Assembly: GCF_003065605.1 (NCBI RefSeq)
Contig: NZ_CP026952.1
Span: 3,286,001-3,350,000, forward strand
Length of the DNA stretch: 64,000 bases
Reading direction: 5' to 3'
DNA from: Aeromicrobium chenweiae
GTDB taxonomy: Bacteria; Actinomycetota; Actinomycetes; Propionibacteriales; Nocardioidaceae
Shown piece by piece: positions 16,097 through 24,873 of the stretch. Within the stretch, counting starts at the first letter, position 1. Each line of letters begins with the position of its first letter. Position numbers and translations under genes: made by a program. The notes under the pieces were generated by a model. It searched no databases. It worked only from the letters and a program-made list of their open reading frames with translations, and was not told where the DNA came from.

Positions 16097-17491
16097 ATGA
16101 CCGACAGCATCGTGCACGCGACCGTACGACTGACCGTCGTCGGCGACGGCGGCCGTGTCGACGTGGCCGTTCCGCTCTGGACCGAGATCGCGTCCCTCGC
16201 CGAGACGTACGTGGAACGCACCGGCTCCGGCCCGGTGACCCTGCACACCTCGTCCGGCCGCGGGTTCGCCCCGCGCAGCACGGTGCACGGCGAGGGACTG
16301 GCCCACGGCGACCTGCTCGTGGCCATCAGCGGCACGGGCCTGCCCGGTCGCCGGGTCAAGGACGGCTCCGACGATGACGACGTCCCCGCGCAGGTGGCGC
16401 CGCCCCGACCGTCGGGTCGCAGGGCGCTGATGGCGCCGATCGCGACCGGCGCCATCGGAGTCGTCGTGGCGGTCGCCGGCGCGCTCGAGGGCGGCACCGC
16501 CGCGGACGGCGCGACTGCAGCCCTCCTGGTGATCTCCCTGCTCGCGGTCCTGCTCGCCCGCCACACGGGACGCGTCGACCGCGCCTGGCTCGCGGTCGTC
16601 CCCCTGCTGGTCGCTGCCGGCGCGGGAACCCTGACCGTGACCACCCTCGACGATGGTGACGCCGGCGACGTCCTGCTCGTCGCGGCGGTCGCCGGGCTGG
16701 TCGCTGCGGCCACCGCGGCGGTCGTCCGTGCCGGATCGCCTCACGTCGCCGACGACTGGCTGCTGGCATGGATGTTCACCGGCTGCGTCCTGGCCGCCTC
16801 AGCAGCGGCCTGCCTGCTGATGGACTGGTCGACGACGACGTTCTGGGTCCTGGTCCTCACCCTCGCGACGGTGTCGACCCGGCTCGTCCCCTCCCGGGTC
16901 GTCGAGGTCCCCGACCACGTCCTGCTGGACTTCGCACGTCTCGCCGTCACCGCCTGGACCGCCCGGGAGCAGCCGCGCCGGTCGTTCCGCGGCGTCATCC
17001 GCCGCGACGACGTCGAGTCCGTCGCCCGCAAGGCACTGCGCCTGGTGGACGCCGCCAGCGTCTTCGGGGCCGTCGCCGTCGTCGCTGCGACCGTCGCGCT
17101 CCTGATGGGCGATCACGGCACGTCCCGCCGGATCGGCATCATCATGTTGTGCATCGGCGTGGGCGGGAGCTTCGCCCTCGGGGGCCGGACCCTGCGCATC
17201 AGGACCGCGCGGCGGGCCCAGCGAAGCGCCGGCACCATCGTCCTGGTGCTCGTCACGCTGTACGTCTTCAGCCTGCTCGACGACACGAGACGACCGATCT
17301 TCACCGCGGCGGCCGTGGGCCTGGGGCTGCTCCTGGTCGTGGTGGCCCGTGCTGCGGCCCGCGGCTGGTCCTCGGTCCGCTGGTCCCGCACCGCGGAGAC
17401 GGCCGAGACGCTCGCCGGCGTCCTCGTGTACGGGGCGCTGCCGCTGGCGACCGGGCTGTTCACCTGGATGCGCGTTTTGACTTCTCCGTAA
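16097..17491 (+). CDS. eccD: Type VII secretion integral membrane protein EccD, copy 1
   Basis: 464 residues; the ATG follows an A/G-rich AAAAGGGGGGG ribosome site. Residues 1-80 form a YukD-like ubiquitin fold (VHATVRLTVVGDGGRVDVAVP, WTEIASL, LHTSSGRGF, GLAHGDLLVAI). An acidic linker (DGSDDDDVP) leads to about 10-11 hydrophobic helices from residue 110 to the end, as expected of EccD, which lines the ESX membrane pore in two copies per unit. It is only remotely similar to the second EccD in this locus (21444-22799). It opens the plus-strand secretion block, divergent from eccC, and is followed by a 120-bp gap holding a promoter for the esx genes. Confidence 0.85.
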   Translation: MTDSIVHATVRLTVVGDGGRVDVAVPLWTEIASLAETYVERTGSGPVTLHTSSGRGFAPRSTVHGEGLAHGDLLVAISGTGLPGRRVKDGSDDDDVPAQVAPPRPSGRRALMAPIATGAIGVVVAVAGALEGGTAADGATAALLVISLLAVLLARHTGRVDRAWLAVVPLLVAAGAGTLTVTTLDDGDAGDVLLVAAVAGLVAAATAAVVRAGSPHVADDWLLAWMFTGCVLAASAAACLLMDWSTTTFWVLVLTLATVSTRLVPSRVVEVPDHVLLDFARLAVTAWTAREQPRRSFRGVIRRDDVESVARKALRLVDAASVFGAVAVVAATVALLMGDHGTSRRIGIIMLCIGVGGSFALGGRTLRIRTARRAQRSAGTIVLVLVTLYVFSLLDDTRRPIFTAAAVGLGLLLVVVARAAARGWSSVRWSRTAETAETLAGVLVYGALPLATGLFTWMRVLTSP

Positions 17492-17538
17492 GGGGAAACA
17501 GGTGGTCACAAATAACCAGGAAAAACAGTTCATTCGTG

Positions 17539-17567
17539 TGGTCAATCAAGACTTGCTGTCATAGTCT
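17539..17567 (+). promoter_or_regulatory. Probable promoter for the esx gene block
   Basis: The 120-bp gap 17492-17611 is unusually AT-rich for this window. TAGTCT (17562-17567) fits a TANNNT -10, and TGGTCA (17539-17544), matching four of six -35 bases, lies 17 bp upstream. The leader would be about 37 nt, with AAGGGGG before the first WXG100 gene. It would allow the substrates to be made more strongly than eccD upstream. Confidence 0.45.
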
Positions 17568-17611
17568 GGCCGCACACATCGTCTCGGCGCGAGAGCGCAA
17601 GGGGGAACCTC

Positions 17612-17926
17612 ATGACTGATCTCAGCCGCGAAGAAATGGCGCTGACCAAGGCTGCCGGCCTGGTCCGCGACGCGCACGGCGAGCTGACCACCGAGGTCGG
17701 CAACATGCCGACCCGTCTGCAGACCAAGGGCTCCTGGGAGGGCGGAGGCTCCGAGAGCTTCACCGGTCTCATCAACGCCTGGACCCGCGAGACCAACCAC
17801 ATCCTGAAGGCGCTCGAGGTCTTCGACGCCAACCTGACCGGCGCCGACAAGGCGTACACGACCACCGATCAGGCGCAGCAGGACAAGTACACGCAGATCG
17901 CCAACCGCATGACCACGCAGGGTTGA
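17612..17926 (+). CDS. WXG100 family secretion substrate (EsxB-like)
   Basis: 104 residues, the normal length of the family. Two helices flank the turn KGSWEGGGSESF, which supplies the W-x-G. Near the C-terminus AYTTTDQ fits the YxxxD export signal read by EccC. This is usually found on the CFP-10/EsxB partner of a WXG100 heterodimer, so I call it the EsxB-like member. AAGGGGG upstream gives a strong ribosome site and a separate promoter precedes it. It is probably exported as a dimer with the product of the next gene, which begins 14 nt after its stop. A small shadow frame on the other strand has no merit. Confidence 0.88.
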   Translation: MTDLSREEMALTKAAGLVRDAHGELTTEVGNMPTRLQTKGSWEGGGSESFTGLINAWTRETNHILKALEVFDANLTGADKAYTTTDQAQQDKYTQIANRMTTQG

Positions 17927-17940
17927 GAGAGGACTTCACC

Positions 17941-18243
17941 ATGACCGGAAGCACAGGACGTCTTGCAGTCTCCTTCGGCGGACTCGGCAACCTCGCGGGC
18001 GAGGTCGCCGCGGGCGTGGCCAAGCTCGAGGCACGGCTCAACCAGCTCGACCAGGACCTGACCCCCCTCAAGGGCGACTGGACCGGTGAGGCTGCCGCCT
18101 CCTACCAGCAGGCCAAGGCCAAGTGGGACCAGGCGATCCAGGACCTCAAGCTGACGCTGTCCCAGTCGGGCCAGGCCGTCAACGACTCGGGTGACGACTA
18201 CCGCCGTACCGAGACCCAGAACGCCTCGTCGTTCGGCGGCTGA
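17941..18243 (+). CDS. WXG100 family secretion substrate (EsxA-like)
   Basis: 100 residues from the ATG at 17941 with GAGAGGA upstream; an earlier in-frame GTG at 17923 lies inside the previous gene. Two helices (AGEVAAGVAKLEARLNQLDQ and QQAKAKWDQAIQDLKLTL) join at GDWTGEAAASY, giving the W-x-G. The C-terminal YRRTE resembles the YxxxD/E export signal. It is likely the dimer partner of the preceding protein and a substrate of the EccB/C/D apparatus encoded around it. Both members carry a Y-motif, which differs from the mycobacterial pattern where usually one of the pair does. Confidence 0.88.
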   Translation: MTGSTGRLAVSFGGLGNLAGEVAAGVAKLEARLNQLDQDLTPLKGDWTGEAAASYQQAKAKWDQAIQDLKLTLSQSGQAVNDSGDDYRRTETQNASSFGG

Positions 18244-18249
18244 TCACGC

Positions 18250-18861
18250 ATGGACCCTGACGCACGTCTTGGAACCGCCCCCGCCAACGGCGGGGGCGGT
18301 TCCGGCGCTGACATCGAGCTGACGATCGAGGACGTCGAGAAGATCGGCCACGACACCGCGGCGCTGACCGAGACCGCGGCGCTGGCGCGCACCCAGCTCG
18401 CCGATGCCGCGGCCGGTGGCGGATTCAGCTCGTACCCGTCCGCCGCGGCCCTCTACGACCAGCACCAGGCTGTCGTCGAGGTGTTCGACAAGACCCTCGC
18501 CGCGGTAACGACGGACATCGACGACTTCGGCCACACGATCGTGCAGGCCGCGCACAACCATGCCCAGACCGACGCCGACGTGCTGGCCACCTTGACCGTC
18601 ATCGCCTCGAAGGTCAGCAACGAACCGCTGACACGTGCGCACAACCAGGCTCGCAACGAGGCCGGTCACCGGCTGAAGGAGCCGGACACCGACCTCGACA
18701 CCGATCCGGAGATCGACACGTTCGACGGCGACAACCCCACCGTCAAGGAACCGTCCCTCGATGGCCTGCGTCCCGATGGCGATCCCGGCACCGGCGCTGC
18801 GGACGCCCCGCCCACGGGCGCGGACAGCGGCTTCGACGTCTCCGGAGGAAGCTCGAAGTGA
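18250..18861 (+). CDS. ESX-associated helical protein with acidic disordered tail
   Basis: 203 residues. A Gly-rich head is followed by a helical domain (residues about 20-140) that reads like a longer WXG/PE-type hairpin: LTIEDVEKIGHDTAALTETAALARTQL, then a YPSAAALYDQHQAVVEVFDKTL turn region and HTIVQAAHNHAQTDADVLATL. From about 145 it is acidic and Pro/Gly-rich (DTDLDTDPEID), ending in SGGSSK, and probably disordered. It sits between the WXG100 pair and mycosin 1 with GTGA overlap to the latter, so it is likely an Esp-like secreted factor or chaperone of this system and a possible substrate of the mycosin. No enzymatic motif. Confidence 0.6.
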   Translation: MDPDARLGTAPANGGGGSGADIELTIEDVEKIGHDTAALTETAALARTQLADAAAGGGFSSYPSAAALYDQHQAVVEVFDKTLAAVTTDIDDFGHTIVQAAHNHAQTDADVLATLTVIASKVSNEPLTRAHNQARNEAGHRLKEPDTDLDTDPEIDTFDGDNPTVKEPSLDGLRPDGDPGTGAADAPPTGADSGFDVSGGSSK

Positions 18862-20138
18862 CGATCCGCGGCCGCTCGGGCGCCGTCGCCGTCGCCGTCG
18901 CCTTGACCATCCTCACCCTGCTCGCGCCCTCTGGAGCGTCGGCCAAGCCTCTGCAGCCATGGTGGTTCACCGGGCTCAGCGTCGCCTCGGCCCATGAGCA
19001 GTCGACCGGTAAGGGCGTGCGCATCGCCGTGATCGACGGCGCGCTCAACCGTGACGTCCCCGAGCTCAAGGGCGCCAAGGTCAAGCTGCGCTCCGCCTTG
19101 CGGTCGGACTCACTCAAGCTGGCCAAGGCACGGTCATACTCCAGCGCCTTCTACGCGAGCCACGGCACCGCGATGACCACGCTCTTGGTGGGCCAGGGCA
19201 AGGGCAACGCTCCCGGCGGGGCCGGTATCACCGGGATGGCACCGGACGCCGAGGTGTACTTCTACCAAAAGGACCCCGACCCGACCGACCAGCAGTCGGA
19301 ATGGGCGGGACAGCTGTTCCGTGAGGCCGTCAAGGACAAGGTCGACATCATCAGCTACTCCTACACCGGCAGCCTCGACCTCGATGAGGACATCAAGAAG
19401 GCCCAGGACGCCGGCATCGTCGTGGTCGCCGGAGCCGGCAACCCGAACGGGCCTGTGGGCGAGCCGGCCAACCTTCCCGGAGTCGTGGCCGTCGGTGTGC
19501 TGGACAAGAAGATCCGACCCTGGAAGAAGCAGCCCGAGGGCAACATCACGATCGTCGCTCCCGGCGTCGACATCGCCTCTGGTGCCATGAAGGGCACCGC
19601 CACCGACGCGCGGTGGGTCTCCGGCATCGAGCGCACCGGCACCTCGGACGCCACGCCGCTGGTCGCGGGCGCCCTGGCCCTGGTGAAGTCCAAGTACCCC
19701 CACGCCACCGGCAACCAGCTCATCCAGCAGCTCATCCACAGTGTCGGTGGCCGCGACTTCGGCTACACCCAGGAGGGCGGATTCGGCGTCATCAGCCTCG
19801 AGGAGCTGCTGGCCCGCGACCCCGCCGGCTGGCCCGACGAGAACCCGCTCCTCAAGGGACCCAACTCCGCCTTCAGCACCTACCCGCAGTCGGTGTGGAA
19901 GGACCCCAGCGCGCCGACCCCGACGCCGACACCTGCCGGCAGCGCCGACCAGGCCGCCGCCGACCAGTCGACCAACGCCGCAGCGCAGGACGAGCCCTCG
20001 TCCGCACTGCCCTGGATCATCGGTGCCGCCGCGCTCGTCGTGCTGCTGATCGTCGCCGCGGCCGTCGTCCGTCGTCGGCGCACCGCATCGCCCGCACTCA
20101 CCGGAACGACAGGGGGAACGTCTGATGGGACCCAATGA
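18858..20138 (+). CDS. mycP: Mycosin-type subtilisin protease, copy 1 (type VII secretion)
   Basis: 426 residues. Signal peptide (LTILTLLAPSGASA) then a subtilase domain with the catalytic triad visible as Asp60 (IAVIDGAL), His102 (YASHGTAM) and Ser263 (GTSDATPLVAG); the oxyanion Asn195 is in VVAGAGN. A Pro/Thr/Ala-rich linker (PTPTPTPAGS) and a C-terminal membrane helix (LPWIIGAAALVVLLIVAAAVV) with a basic tail anchor it in the membrane facing outwards, the mycosin layout. Mycosins stabilise the ESX complex and process Esp-type substrates. Its GTG overlaps the upstream Esp-like gene. A second mycosin, quite different in sequence, closes the locus. Confidence 0.88.
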   Translation: MTIRGRSGAVAVAVALTILTLLAPSGASAKPLQPWWFTGLSVASAHEQSTGKGVRIAVIDGALNRDVPELKGAKVKLRSALRSDSLKLAKARSYSSAFYASHGTAMTTLLVGQGKGNAPGGAGITGMAPDAEVYFYQKDPDPTDQQSEWAGQLFREAVKDKVDIISYSYTGSLDLDEDIKKAQDAGIVVVAGAGNPNGPVGEPANLPGVVAVGVLDKKIRPWKKQPEGNITIVAPGVDIASGAMKGTATDARWVSGIERTGTSDATPLVAGALALVKSKYPHATGNQLIQQLIHSVGGRDFGYTQEGGFGVISLEELLARDPAGWPDENPLLKGPNSAFSTYPQSVWKDPSAPTPTPTPAGSADQAAADQSTNAAAQDEPSSALPWIIGAAALVVLLIVAAAVVRRRRTASPALTGTTGGTSDGTQ

Positions 20139-21447
20139 GGCGAAGCTGCAGGAGATCGCCCTGACCGCAGCGGACAATGCCAGCAGCAAGAAGACTGCGT
20201 GGAAGAGCTCGTACGCGAAGGTTGACGAGATGATCGCCGAGCTGCGCGCACAGCGTTCCCGCACCCGCAACGCCTGGCAGGGAGCCGATGCCGACGCGGC
20301 ATCGGCGGCCTTCGACAAGAAGCTCGAGAAGCTCGAGGAGTACCGCGAGCAGATGGAGAAGGCCTCCCTCGCCATGGAGGAGGCCCGGAATGGTCTGACG
20401 CTCGCGAAGAAGAACTTCGGCGAGCTTCCCCACCCGGGCAGCCCCCCGGGTTCGGCACCCGCTCCGCTGGACGCCGGCGCTGACGATGCGGCGGCGAAAG
20501 CACACAAGGCCGATGTCAAGGCGCATGACGCGGCCGTCTCGGCCCATGACGCTGCGCTCAAGGAGCGCGAGCGCAAGGCCGGCGAAGCGCTCGACGCGTT
20601 CGACGCGTCGATGAAGGTCGCGCAGGCTCTGCTCAGCAAGGCAGCTCCACTCGGCGAGAAGCCGGTGGACGACGAGACGCCCAATCCCACCCGTGGGGGG
20701 TCTGGATCCGGCGGGTCCGGAGGCTCCGGCAATCCCGTGGTCGGCGGAAGCACCGCGGTGGCCTCGATGCTGTCGGCCAGTGGCCGCAGCGGCAACAGCT
20801 CGTGGGCCATCGGCGCCATCCAGCAACCAGGAGCGCCTCTGACCCCCGGCGGCGGCGTCGCCGGCGAGCCCGGCGCCGGTGGTGTCGGCTCAGGCGGGGC
20901 CAGCGGCTCCGGGGGCTCATCCGGTGAGGGCGGCGGTCTCCCCGGCGGCGCTGCCGGCAGCGCAGGAACGATCGGGGGCGGAGGCGCGGGCGCCGCGGCG
21001 AGCGCGGCCGGGGCCCTCGGCGCAGGCCGTGGCCTGCTCAACCGCTTGACCGGCGGCGCCAGCGCGAGCGGTGGCGCGTCTGCGGCGCCCGGTCGCACGG
21101 CCGGCATGCAGAAGGGCTCGACGTTGGGCGCTCGCAGCGCGGGCCAGGCCAGCGCGCAGTCCGGCGGCGCCCAGTCCTCCGCAGGACGCCCCGGCGGCGC
21201 CCAGTCCTCCGCAGGACGCCCCGGCGGCGCCCAGTCCTCCGCAGGCCGTCCCGGCGGGGCGCAGTCCGGCGCCCGTGGGACGGGCTCGGGATCGCGCGGC
21301 GCGGCGGGCTCCCGCGGTGCCGGCGCAGGGGCCGGACGTTCCGGCCAGAGGCCGGGCGACAAGGACGACCAGCTCGTCGACCACATGGCGTTCGACGACG
21401 ACCAGTGGCTCGACGACGACGAGACCACCCCAGGAGTCATCACATGA
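20125..21447 (+). CDS. WXG-domain protein with long Gly/Ala/Ser-rich repeat tail
   Basis: 440 residues; overlaps the end of mycosin 1 by 14 nt. Residues 1-110 are a helical hairpin with the turn NAWQGADADAASAAF (W-x-G), so it is a WXG-domain protein. Residues 110-175 are Ala/Lys-rich helix, and from about 190 to 420 the chain is Gly/Ser/Ala low-complexity, with three exact-to-near copies of a ten-residue GGAQSSAGRP unit. It ends in an acidic stretch (DDDQWLDDDETTPG). It may be an EspB/PPE-like secreted or surface component. The 3' ATGA overlap couples it to eccD2. No catalytic motif. Confidence 0.65.
   Translation: MGPNEAKLQEIALTAADNASSKKTAWKSSYAKVDEMIAELRAQRSRTRNAWQGADADAASAAFDKKLEKLEEYREQMEKASLAMEEARNGLTLAKKNFGELPHPGSPPGSAPAPLDAGADDAAAKAHKADVKAHDAAVSAHDAALKERERKAGEALDAFDASMKVAQALLSKAAPLGEKPVDDETPNPTRGGSGSGGSGGSGNPVVGGSTAVASMLSASGRSGNSSWAIGAIQQPGAPLTPGGGVAGEPGAGGVGSGGASGSGGSSGEGGGLPGGAAGSAGTIGGGGAGAAASAAGALGAGRGLLNRLTGGASASGGASAAPGRTAGMQKGSTLGARSAGQASAQSGGAQSSAGRPGGAQSSAGRPGGAQSSAGRPGGAQSGARGTGSGSRGAAGSRGAGAGAGRSGQRPGDKDDQLVDHMAFDDDQWLDDDETTPGVIT
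21163..21252 (+). repeat. In-frame 30-bp tandem repeat
   Basis: Three units of 30 bp begin at 21163, 21193 and 21223, each encoding GGAQSSAGRP; the first two are identical and the third differs slightly, and a degenerate fourth follows at 21253. Being a multiple of three, copy-number change would alter only the length of the low-complexity tail. Confidence 0.85.
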
Positions 21448-22799
21448 GCACCAGCACCGCCGTCCACTCGTTGGGCGGACTGGTCCGGGTGACGATCACG
21501 GCGGGCGACCGGCGCAGCGATCTCGCCCTCCCGTCGGCCGTCACGGTCGCCGAGCTGCTGCCCGAGCTCGCCCGGTCCATGGGTGTGCTGGAGCCGGGCT
21601 CGGCCCACACAGGCTTCCGCCTGCTCGCGGCCGACGGCTCCGAGCTCTCGACCTCGGCCGGCCTCGCGTTCCAGAACGTGTACGACGGCGCCGTCCTGAC
21701 CCTCGCTCCCGGCGTCGACGAGACCCCCCGCGTGTACGACGACGTCGTCGAGGCGATGTCCGACGTGATCGAGGAGACCACCCGACCGTGGGAGCCGAGC
21801 GCAGCTCGCAACACGGCTCTCGTCGCGTCGGGGTCGCTGCTGGCGCTCGGCGCCCTCTCGATCGGCGTCGAGCGGACGAGCATCCTGGCCGGAGCCCTGG
21901 CGGGCGTCATCGCCCTGGTGCTCCTCACCGCGTCGATCGTGGTGTCACGCCTCGAGCACGAGAACGAGATCGCGCTGATGCTCGGCTGGTCGGCCGTCGT
22001 CTACGCGGCCGTCGCAGCGTTCACCGCGGTGTCCTCCGACGACGTCCTCGGTGCACCGCTGGCGTCGGCGGGTGGCGCGGGCGCCGTGGCCGCGCTGCTG
22101 GCGATGACCGGCCTGGAGAGCCGCCGGCTGCTCCTGCTGCCCGGCGTCATCCTCGGCGTCATCACCGCGGCGGCCAGCGGCCTCGTGATCACCACCGATC
22201 TCGACCCCGCGAAGATCTACCTCGTGGCGCTCGCCCTGGTCGTGATCGCCTCGGGCATCCAGCCCGCCCTGGCCCTCACCTCGGCCGGTGCATCGTCGCC
22301 CCAGCCCGAGGACCCCGCACTCCTGCCCGACGACCCGGACGAGGTCAGCATCGAGAAGGTCCGCACAGGAGCCCGCGTCGGCCACGACGTCCTCCTGGCG
22401 ACCACCGTCACGAGCGGCCTCCTGCTGGTCGCCGTGGCTCCCCTCGCCGTGACGCTCGGGGTGACCGGCATGCTGACCACGGTGGCGGCAGCCGTGGCGC
22501 TGCTCGTCCGGACCCGTCAGTTCCGGTCGGGTACCGAGGTCGGTGCCGGGCTGCTGACAGCAGCGGCGGGCCTGCTGTCGGTCGCCGTCAGCGTGCTCGT
22601 GCTGCAGCCCGACTGGCGTCCCGGCCTGATCGTCGTCCTGACCGTCGTCGCCGCGGGCACCCTCGTCTCGACCCTCGTCACCTCCACCCGTACCGTCTCG
22701 CGAGGACGGGCCGCCGAGCTCCTCGAGCTCGTCGCCCTCGTCGCGATGGTCCCCCTGCTCGTCATCGCCATCGGAATCGTCTCGGCCGTCCGGTCCTGA
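21444..22799 (+). CDS. eccD: Type VII secretion integral membrane protein EccD, copy 2
   Basis: 451 residues from the ATG at 21444, overlapping the previous stop (ATGA). The first 90 residues form a ubiquitin-like domain (LVRVTITAGDRRSDLALPSAVTVAELLPELARSM, GFRLLAADGSELSTSAGLAFQNVYDGAVLTLAP). An acidic linker then leads to about 11 hydrophobic segments, with a cytosolic loop EDPALLPDDPDEVSIEKVRTGARVGHDVLLATT typical of EccD. It differs strongly from the EccD at 16097-17491. The ESX core holds two EccD chains per unit, so the two gene products may form a heterodimer; that is inference. No eccE follows. Confidence 0.85.
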   Translation: MSTSTAVHSLGGLVRVTITAGDRRSDLALPSAVTVAELLPELARSMGVLEPGSAHTGFRLLAADGSELSTSAGLAFQNVYDGAVLTLAPGVDETPRVYDDVVEAMSDVIEETTRPWEPSAARNTALVASGSLLALGALSIGVERTSILAGALAGVIALVLLTASIVVSRLEHENEIALMLGWSAVVYAAVAAFTAVSSDDVLGAPLASAGGAGAVAALLAMTGLESRRLLLLPGVILGVITAAASGLVITTDLDPAKIYLVALALVVIASGIQPALALTSAGASSPQPEDPALLPDDPDEVSIEKVRTGARVGHDVLLATTVTSGLLLVAVAPLAVTLGVTGMLTTVAAAVALLVRTRQFRSGTEVGAGLLTAAAGLLSVAVSVLVLQPDWRPGLIVVLTVVAAGTLVSTLVTSTRTVSRGRAAELLELVALVAMVPLLVIAIGIVSAVRS

Positions 22800-22812
22800 C
22801 CCAAGGAGAATC

Positions 22813-23487
22813 ATGAACACCGCTCGCAAGATCGCCGCCTCGGGCACCATCGGCCTCGGACTCGCCATGGTCTCGTTCGCGCTCCCCGGCATCGCGAACG
22901 CCGCCGACTCCGACATCGCAGCGGTCGAGGCCGCCGGGGAGGTGCCCGCCCAGGCCCAGGCTTCCGGGCTCCCCATCCCCTCCGCCGCACTGGACGACGA
23001 CGATGACGAGACGACGCCGACGCCGACCCCGTCGCCGACGCTGCCCACGATGACGATCCCGACCCCCAGCCCCACGACCCCGACGCCGACGCCCGGGGAC
23101 CCGACCGCGGCGCCGACGACTCCCTCGCCGACGTCCCCGACGCGCCCCCCCACCCCGGGTGACGGCGTCGATCCCGGCACCCCCGGCACCGTGGAAGAGG
23201 ACGACGACAGCACGCCGGGCGACGACACGGGTGAGAGCGACCCCGGATCGGGTGACTCCGGGTCGCAGAGCGGCGACCTGGGCTCCAACATCGACCCGGT
23301 CCTCGGCACCGGCGTCGCCCCGCAGGGCCTCCAGCGGGACGCGACCCCGCCGACCGACAGCCCGCAGGCCAAGCTGCCCGCTGCCGGATCCCCCGGACAG
23401 CTGCCCGTCCTGGTCCTCGGACTGGGCCTGATCGTGGTCGGCGGGGTGCTGGTCAAGCGCCCGTACGCCGCACGCCACCGCGTCTGA
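22813..23487 (+). CDS. Secreted Pro/Thr-rich protein with C-terminal anchor
   Basis: 224 residues with AAGGAG 7 nt before the ATG. Signal peptide (IGLGLAMVSFALPGIANA), a short helical segment, an acidic DDDDDET patch, then a long Pro/Thr/Ser/Asp spacer (PTPTPSPTLPT and similar). Near the end KLPAAGSPG precedes a hydrophobic helix (LPVLVLGLGLIVVGGVLV) and a basic tail KRPYAARHRV, the architecture of a sortase-type wall anchor with LPAAG in place of LPxTG. No sortase gene is in the window, so it could simply stay membrane-anchored. Lying between eccD2 and eccB, it may be a surface spacer or substrate of this system. Confidence 0.6.
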   Translation: MNTARKIAASGTIGLGLAMVSFALPGIANAADSDIAAVEAAGEVPAQAQASGLPIPSAALDDDDDETTPTPTPSPTLPTMTIPTPSPTTPTPTPGDPTAAPTTPSPTSPTRPPTPGDGVDPGTPGTVEEDDDSTPGDDTGESDPGSGDSGSQSGDLGSNIDPVLGTGVAPQGLQRDATPPTDSPQAKLPAAGSPGQLPVLVLGLGLIVVGGVLVKRPYAARHRV

Positions 23488-23490
23488 CGC

Positions 23491-24873
23491 ATGGCGAGCA
23501 AGCGTGACCTGGTCGAGGCACACGACTTCAACCGTCGACGGCTGGTCACGGCCTTCCTGAGCGGAGCGCCGGGCGGACGGGAGGTCGAACCCGTCCGCTA
23601 CGGTCGCACGATCATCGGTGGCCTGGTCCTGGCCGGCATCCTCGTGGCCGGTGCCGCCGTCACCGGCGTCCTCAAGCCGACCGTGAGCGACGACTGGCGC
23701 GACAACGGCCTGGTCATCGGCAAGGAGAGCGGCTCCCGCTTCCTCATGTACGACGACGAGCTGTACCCCGTGGCGAACATCGCCTCGGCGCGCCTCGCGA
23801 TCAAGGGCAAGCTGAAGATCAGCTACGTCCCCGACGACATCCTCGTCAAGGAGCCCAAGCGCAACGCGATCGGCATCCTCAACGCCCCCGACTACATCCC
23901 GCCCGCCAACCGGCTCGTGCAGGAGGGCTGGACCGCGTGCACCAACGCGGACGGCGGCCTGCGCACCGTCGTGGACACGTCCCCCGGCGCGAAGCGCTCA
24001 TCCGGGTCGGCCCTGGTCGTGCGGTCCCGCGACGACGCCAAGTACTGGATCGTGACCGGCACCCACCGCTACCCCGTTCCGCCCGACGGGGAGACCGGTC
24101 GAGCGATCCTGCGCGCGCTGGGTCTCGACCGCACCACGGCGTTCCCGGCACCCAACAGCTGGCTCGAGCTGATCCCCGTCGGCAGCCCGATCGCGGCGTT
24201 CTCCGTGCCGGACATTGGCCAGCCGGTCGACCAGGGGGTCGAGGGGCTCCAGACGATCGGCACGCCGGTCGACGTCGGCGGCAGCAAGTACGTCCTGGCG
24301 AAGGGTGGCCTGGTCCCCCTGAGCGAGTTCGCGTACGAGGTCTATCTCGTCAGCCCGAACGGGCACCCCGAGCCGCAGACCCTCGATCCGGCCGATCTCG
24401 GCCGGCTCAAGACACTGAGCGAGGACCGGCCCTACCCGGCGGACTGGCCCGGATCCGTCCCGTCCCCCTACACCGACACGACCCCGTGCCTCCTCCTCGA
24501 GCGCGGTGAGGATCCGCAGGCCACCAGCCGTGCCCACCTCGCCGCCGCGACGGACCAGTCGGTCGCGCCCAGCGGCTCGACCGTCACGAGCGACGTCCAG
24601 CAGGGCCGCGGAGCGCTGGTCTATGGCACGACACGTGCCACGGGTGGCCCGATCGACACGGCGTTCCTCATCGACTCGCTCGCGACGCGCTACGCGATCG
24701 GGCCCAAGAACTCCGTGCAGGACGCCCAGAGCCGCCTCGGCTACGCCGGCGTAGCACCGGTGCCGGTCCCCCGCTCCTGGACCGAGCTGTTCCGGGACGG
24801 CCCCGCCCTCGACGTCGACCGGGCCGGGGCGCCGGTGGCGGACGCCCGGCCCGCCGCAGCGCCGGTCGGATGA
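23491..24873 (+). CDS. eccB: Type VII secretion protein EccB
   Basis: 460 residues; starts 3 nt after the previous stop. The N-terminal cytosolic tail SKRDLVEAHDFNRRRLVTAFLSGAPGGREVEP is diagnostic, followed by one membrane helix (IIGGLVLAGILVAGAAVTGVL) and a large outer domain with the repeated beta segments of EccB (LVIGKESGSRFLMYDDELYPVANIASARL, GILNAPDYIPPANRLV, WTAC). The two Cys expected to pair in the outer domain can be seen (WTACTN and TPCLLL). EccB is a core pore component with EccC and EccD. A Pro/Ala-rich tail overlaps the start of mycosin 2 (ATGA). Confidence 0.92.
   Translation: MASKRDLVEAHDFNRRRLVTAFLSGAPGGREVEPVRYGRTIIGGLVLAGILVAGAAVTGVLKPTVSDDWRDNGLVIGKESGSRFLMYDDELYPVANIASARLAIKGKLKISYVPDDILVKEPKRNAIGILNAPDYIPPANRLVQEGWTACTNADGGLRTVVDTSPGAKRSSGSALVVRSRDDAKYWIVTGTHRYPVPPDGETGRAILRALGLDRTTAFPAPNSWLELIPVGSPIAAFSVPDIGQPVDQGVEGLQTIGTPVDVGGSKYVLAKGGLVPLSEFAYEVYLVSPNGHPEPQTLDPADLGRLKTLSEDRPYPADWPGSVPSPYTDTTPCLLLERGEDPQATSRAHLAAATDQSVAPSGSTVTSDVQQGRGALVYGTTRATGGPIDTAFLIDSLATRYAIGPKNSVQDAQSRLGYAGVAPVPVPRSWTELFRDGPALDVDRAGAPVADARPAAAPVG

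Noticed and set aside
19134..21608. A minus-strand Pro-rich open frame opposite mycosin 1 and the WXG-domain gene
   Set aside because: The Pro/Ala repeats are the complement of the Gly/Ser coding repeats on the plus strand; no start signal or domain.
23370..23487. Sortase substrate call as firm
   Set aside because: LPAAG deviates from LPxTG and LAxTG and no sortase gene is in the window; kept only as a possibility.
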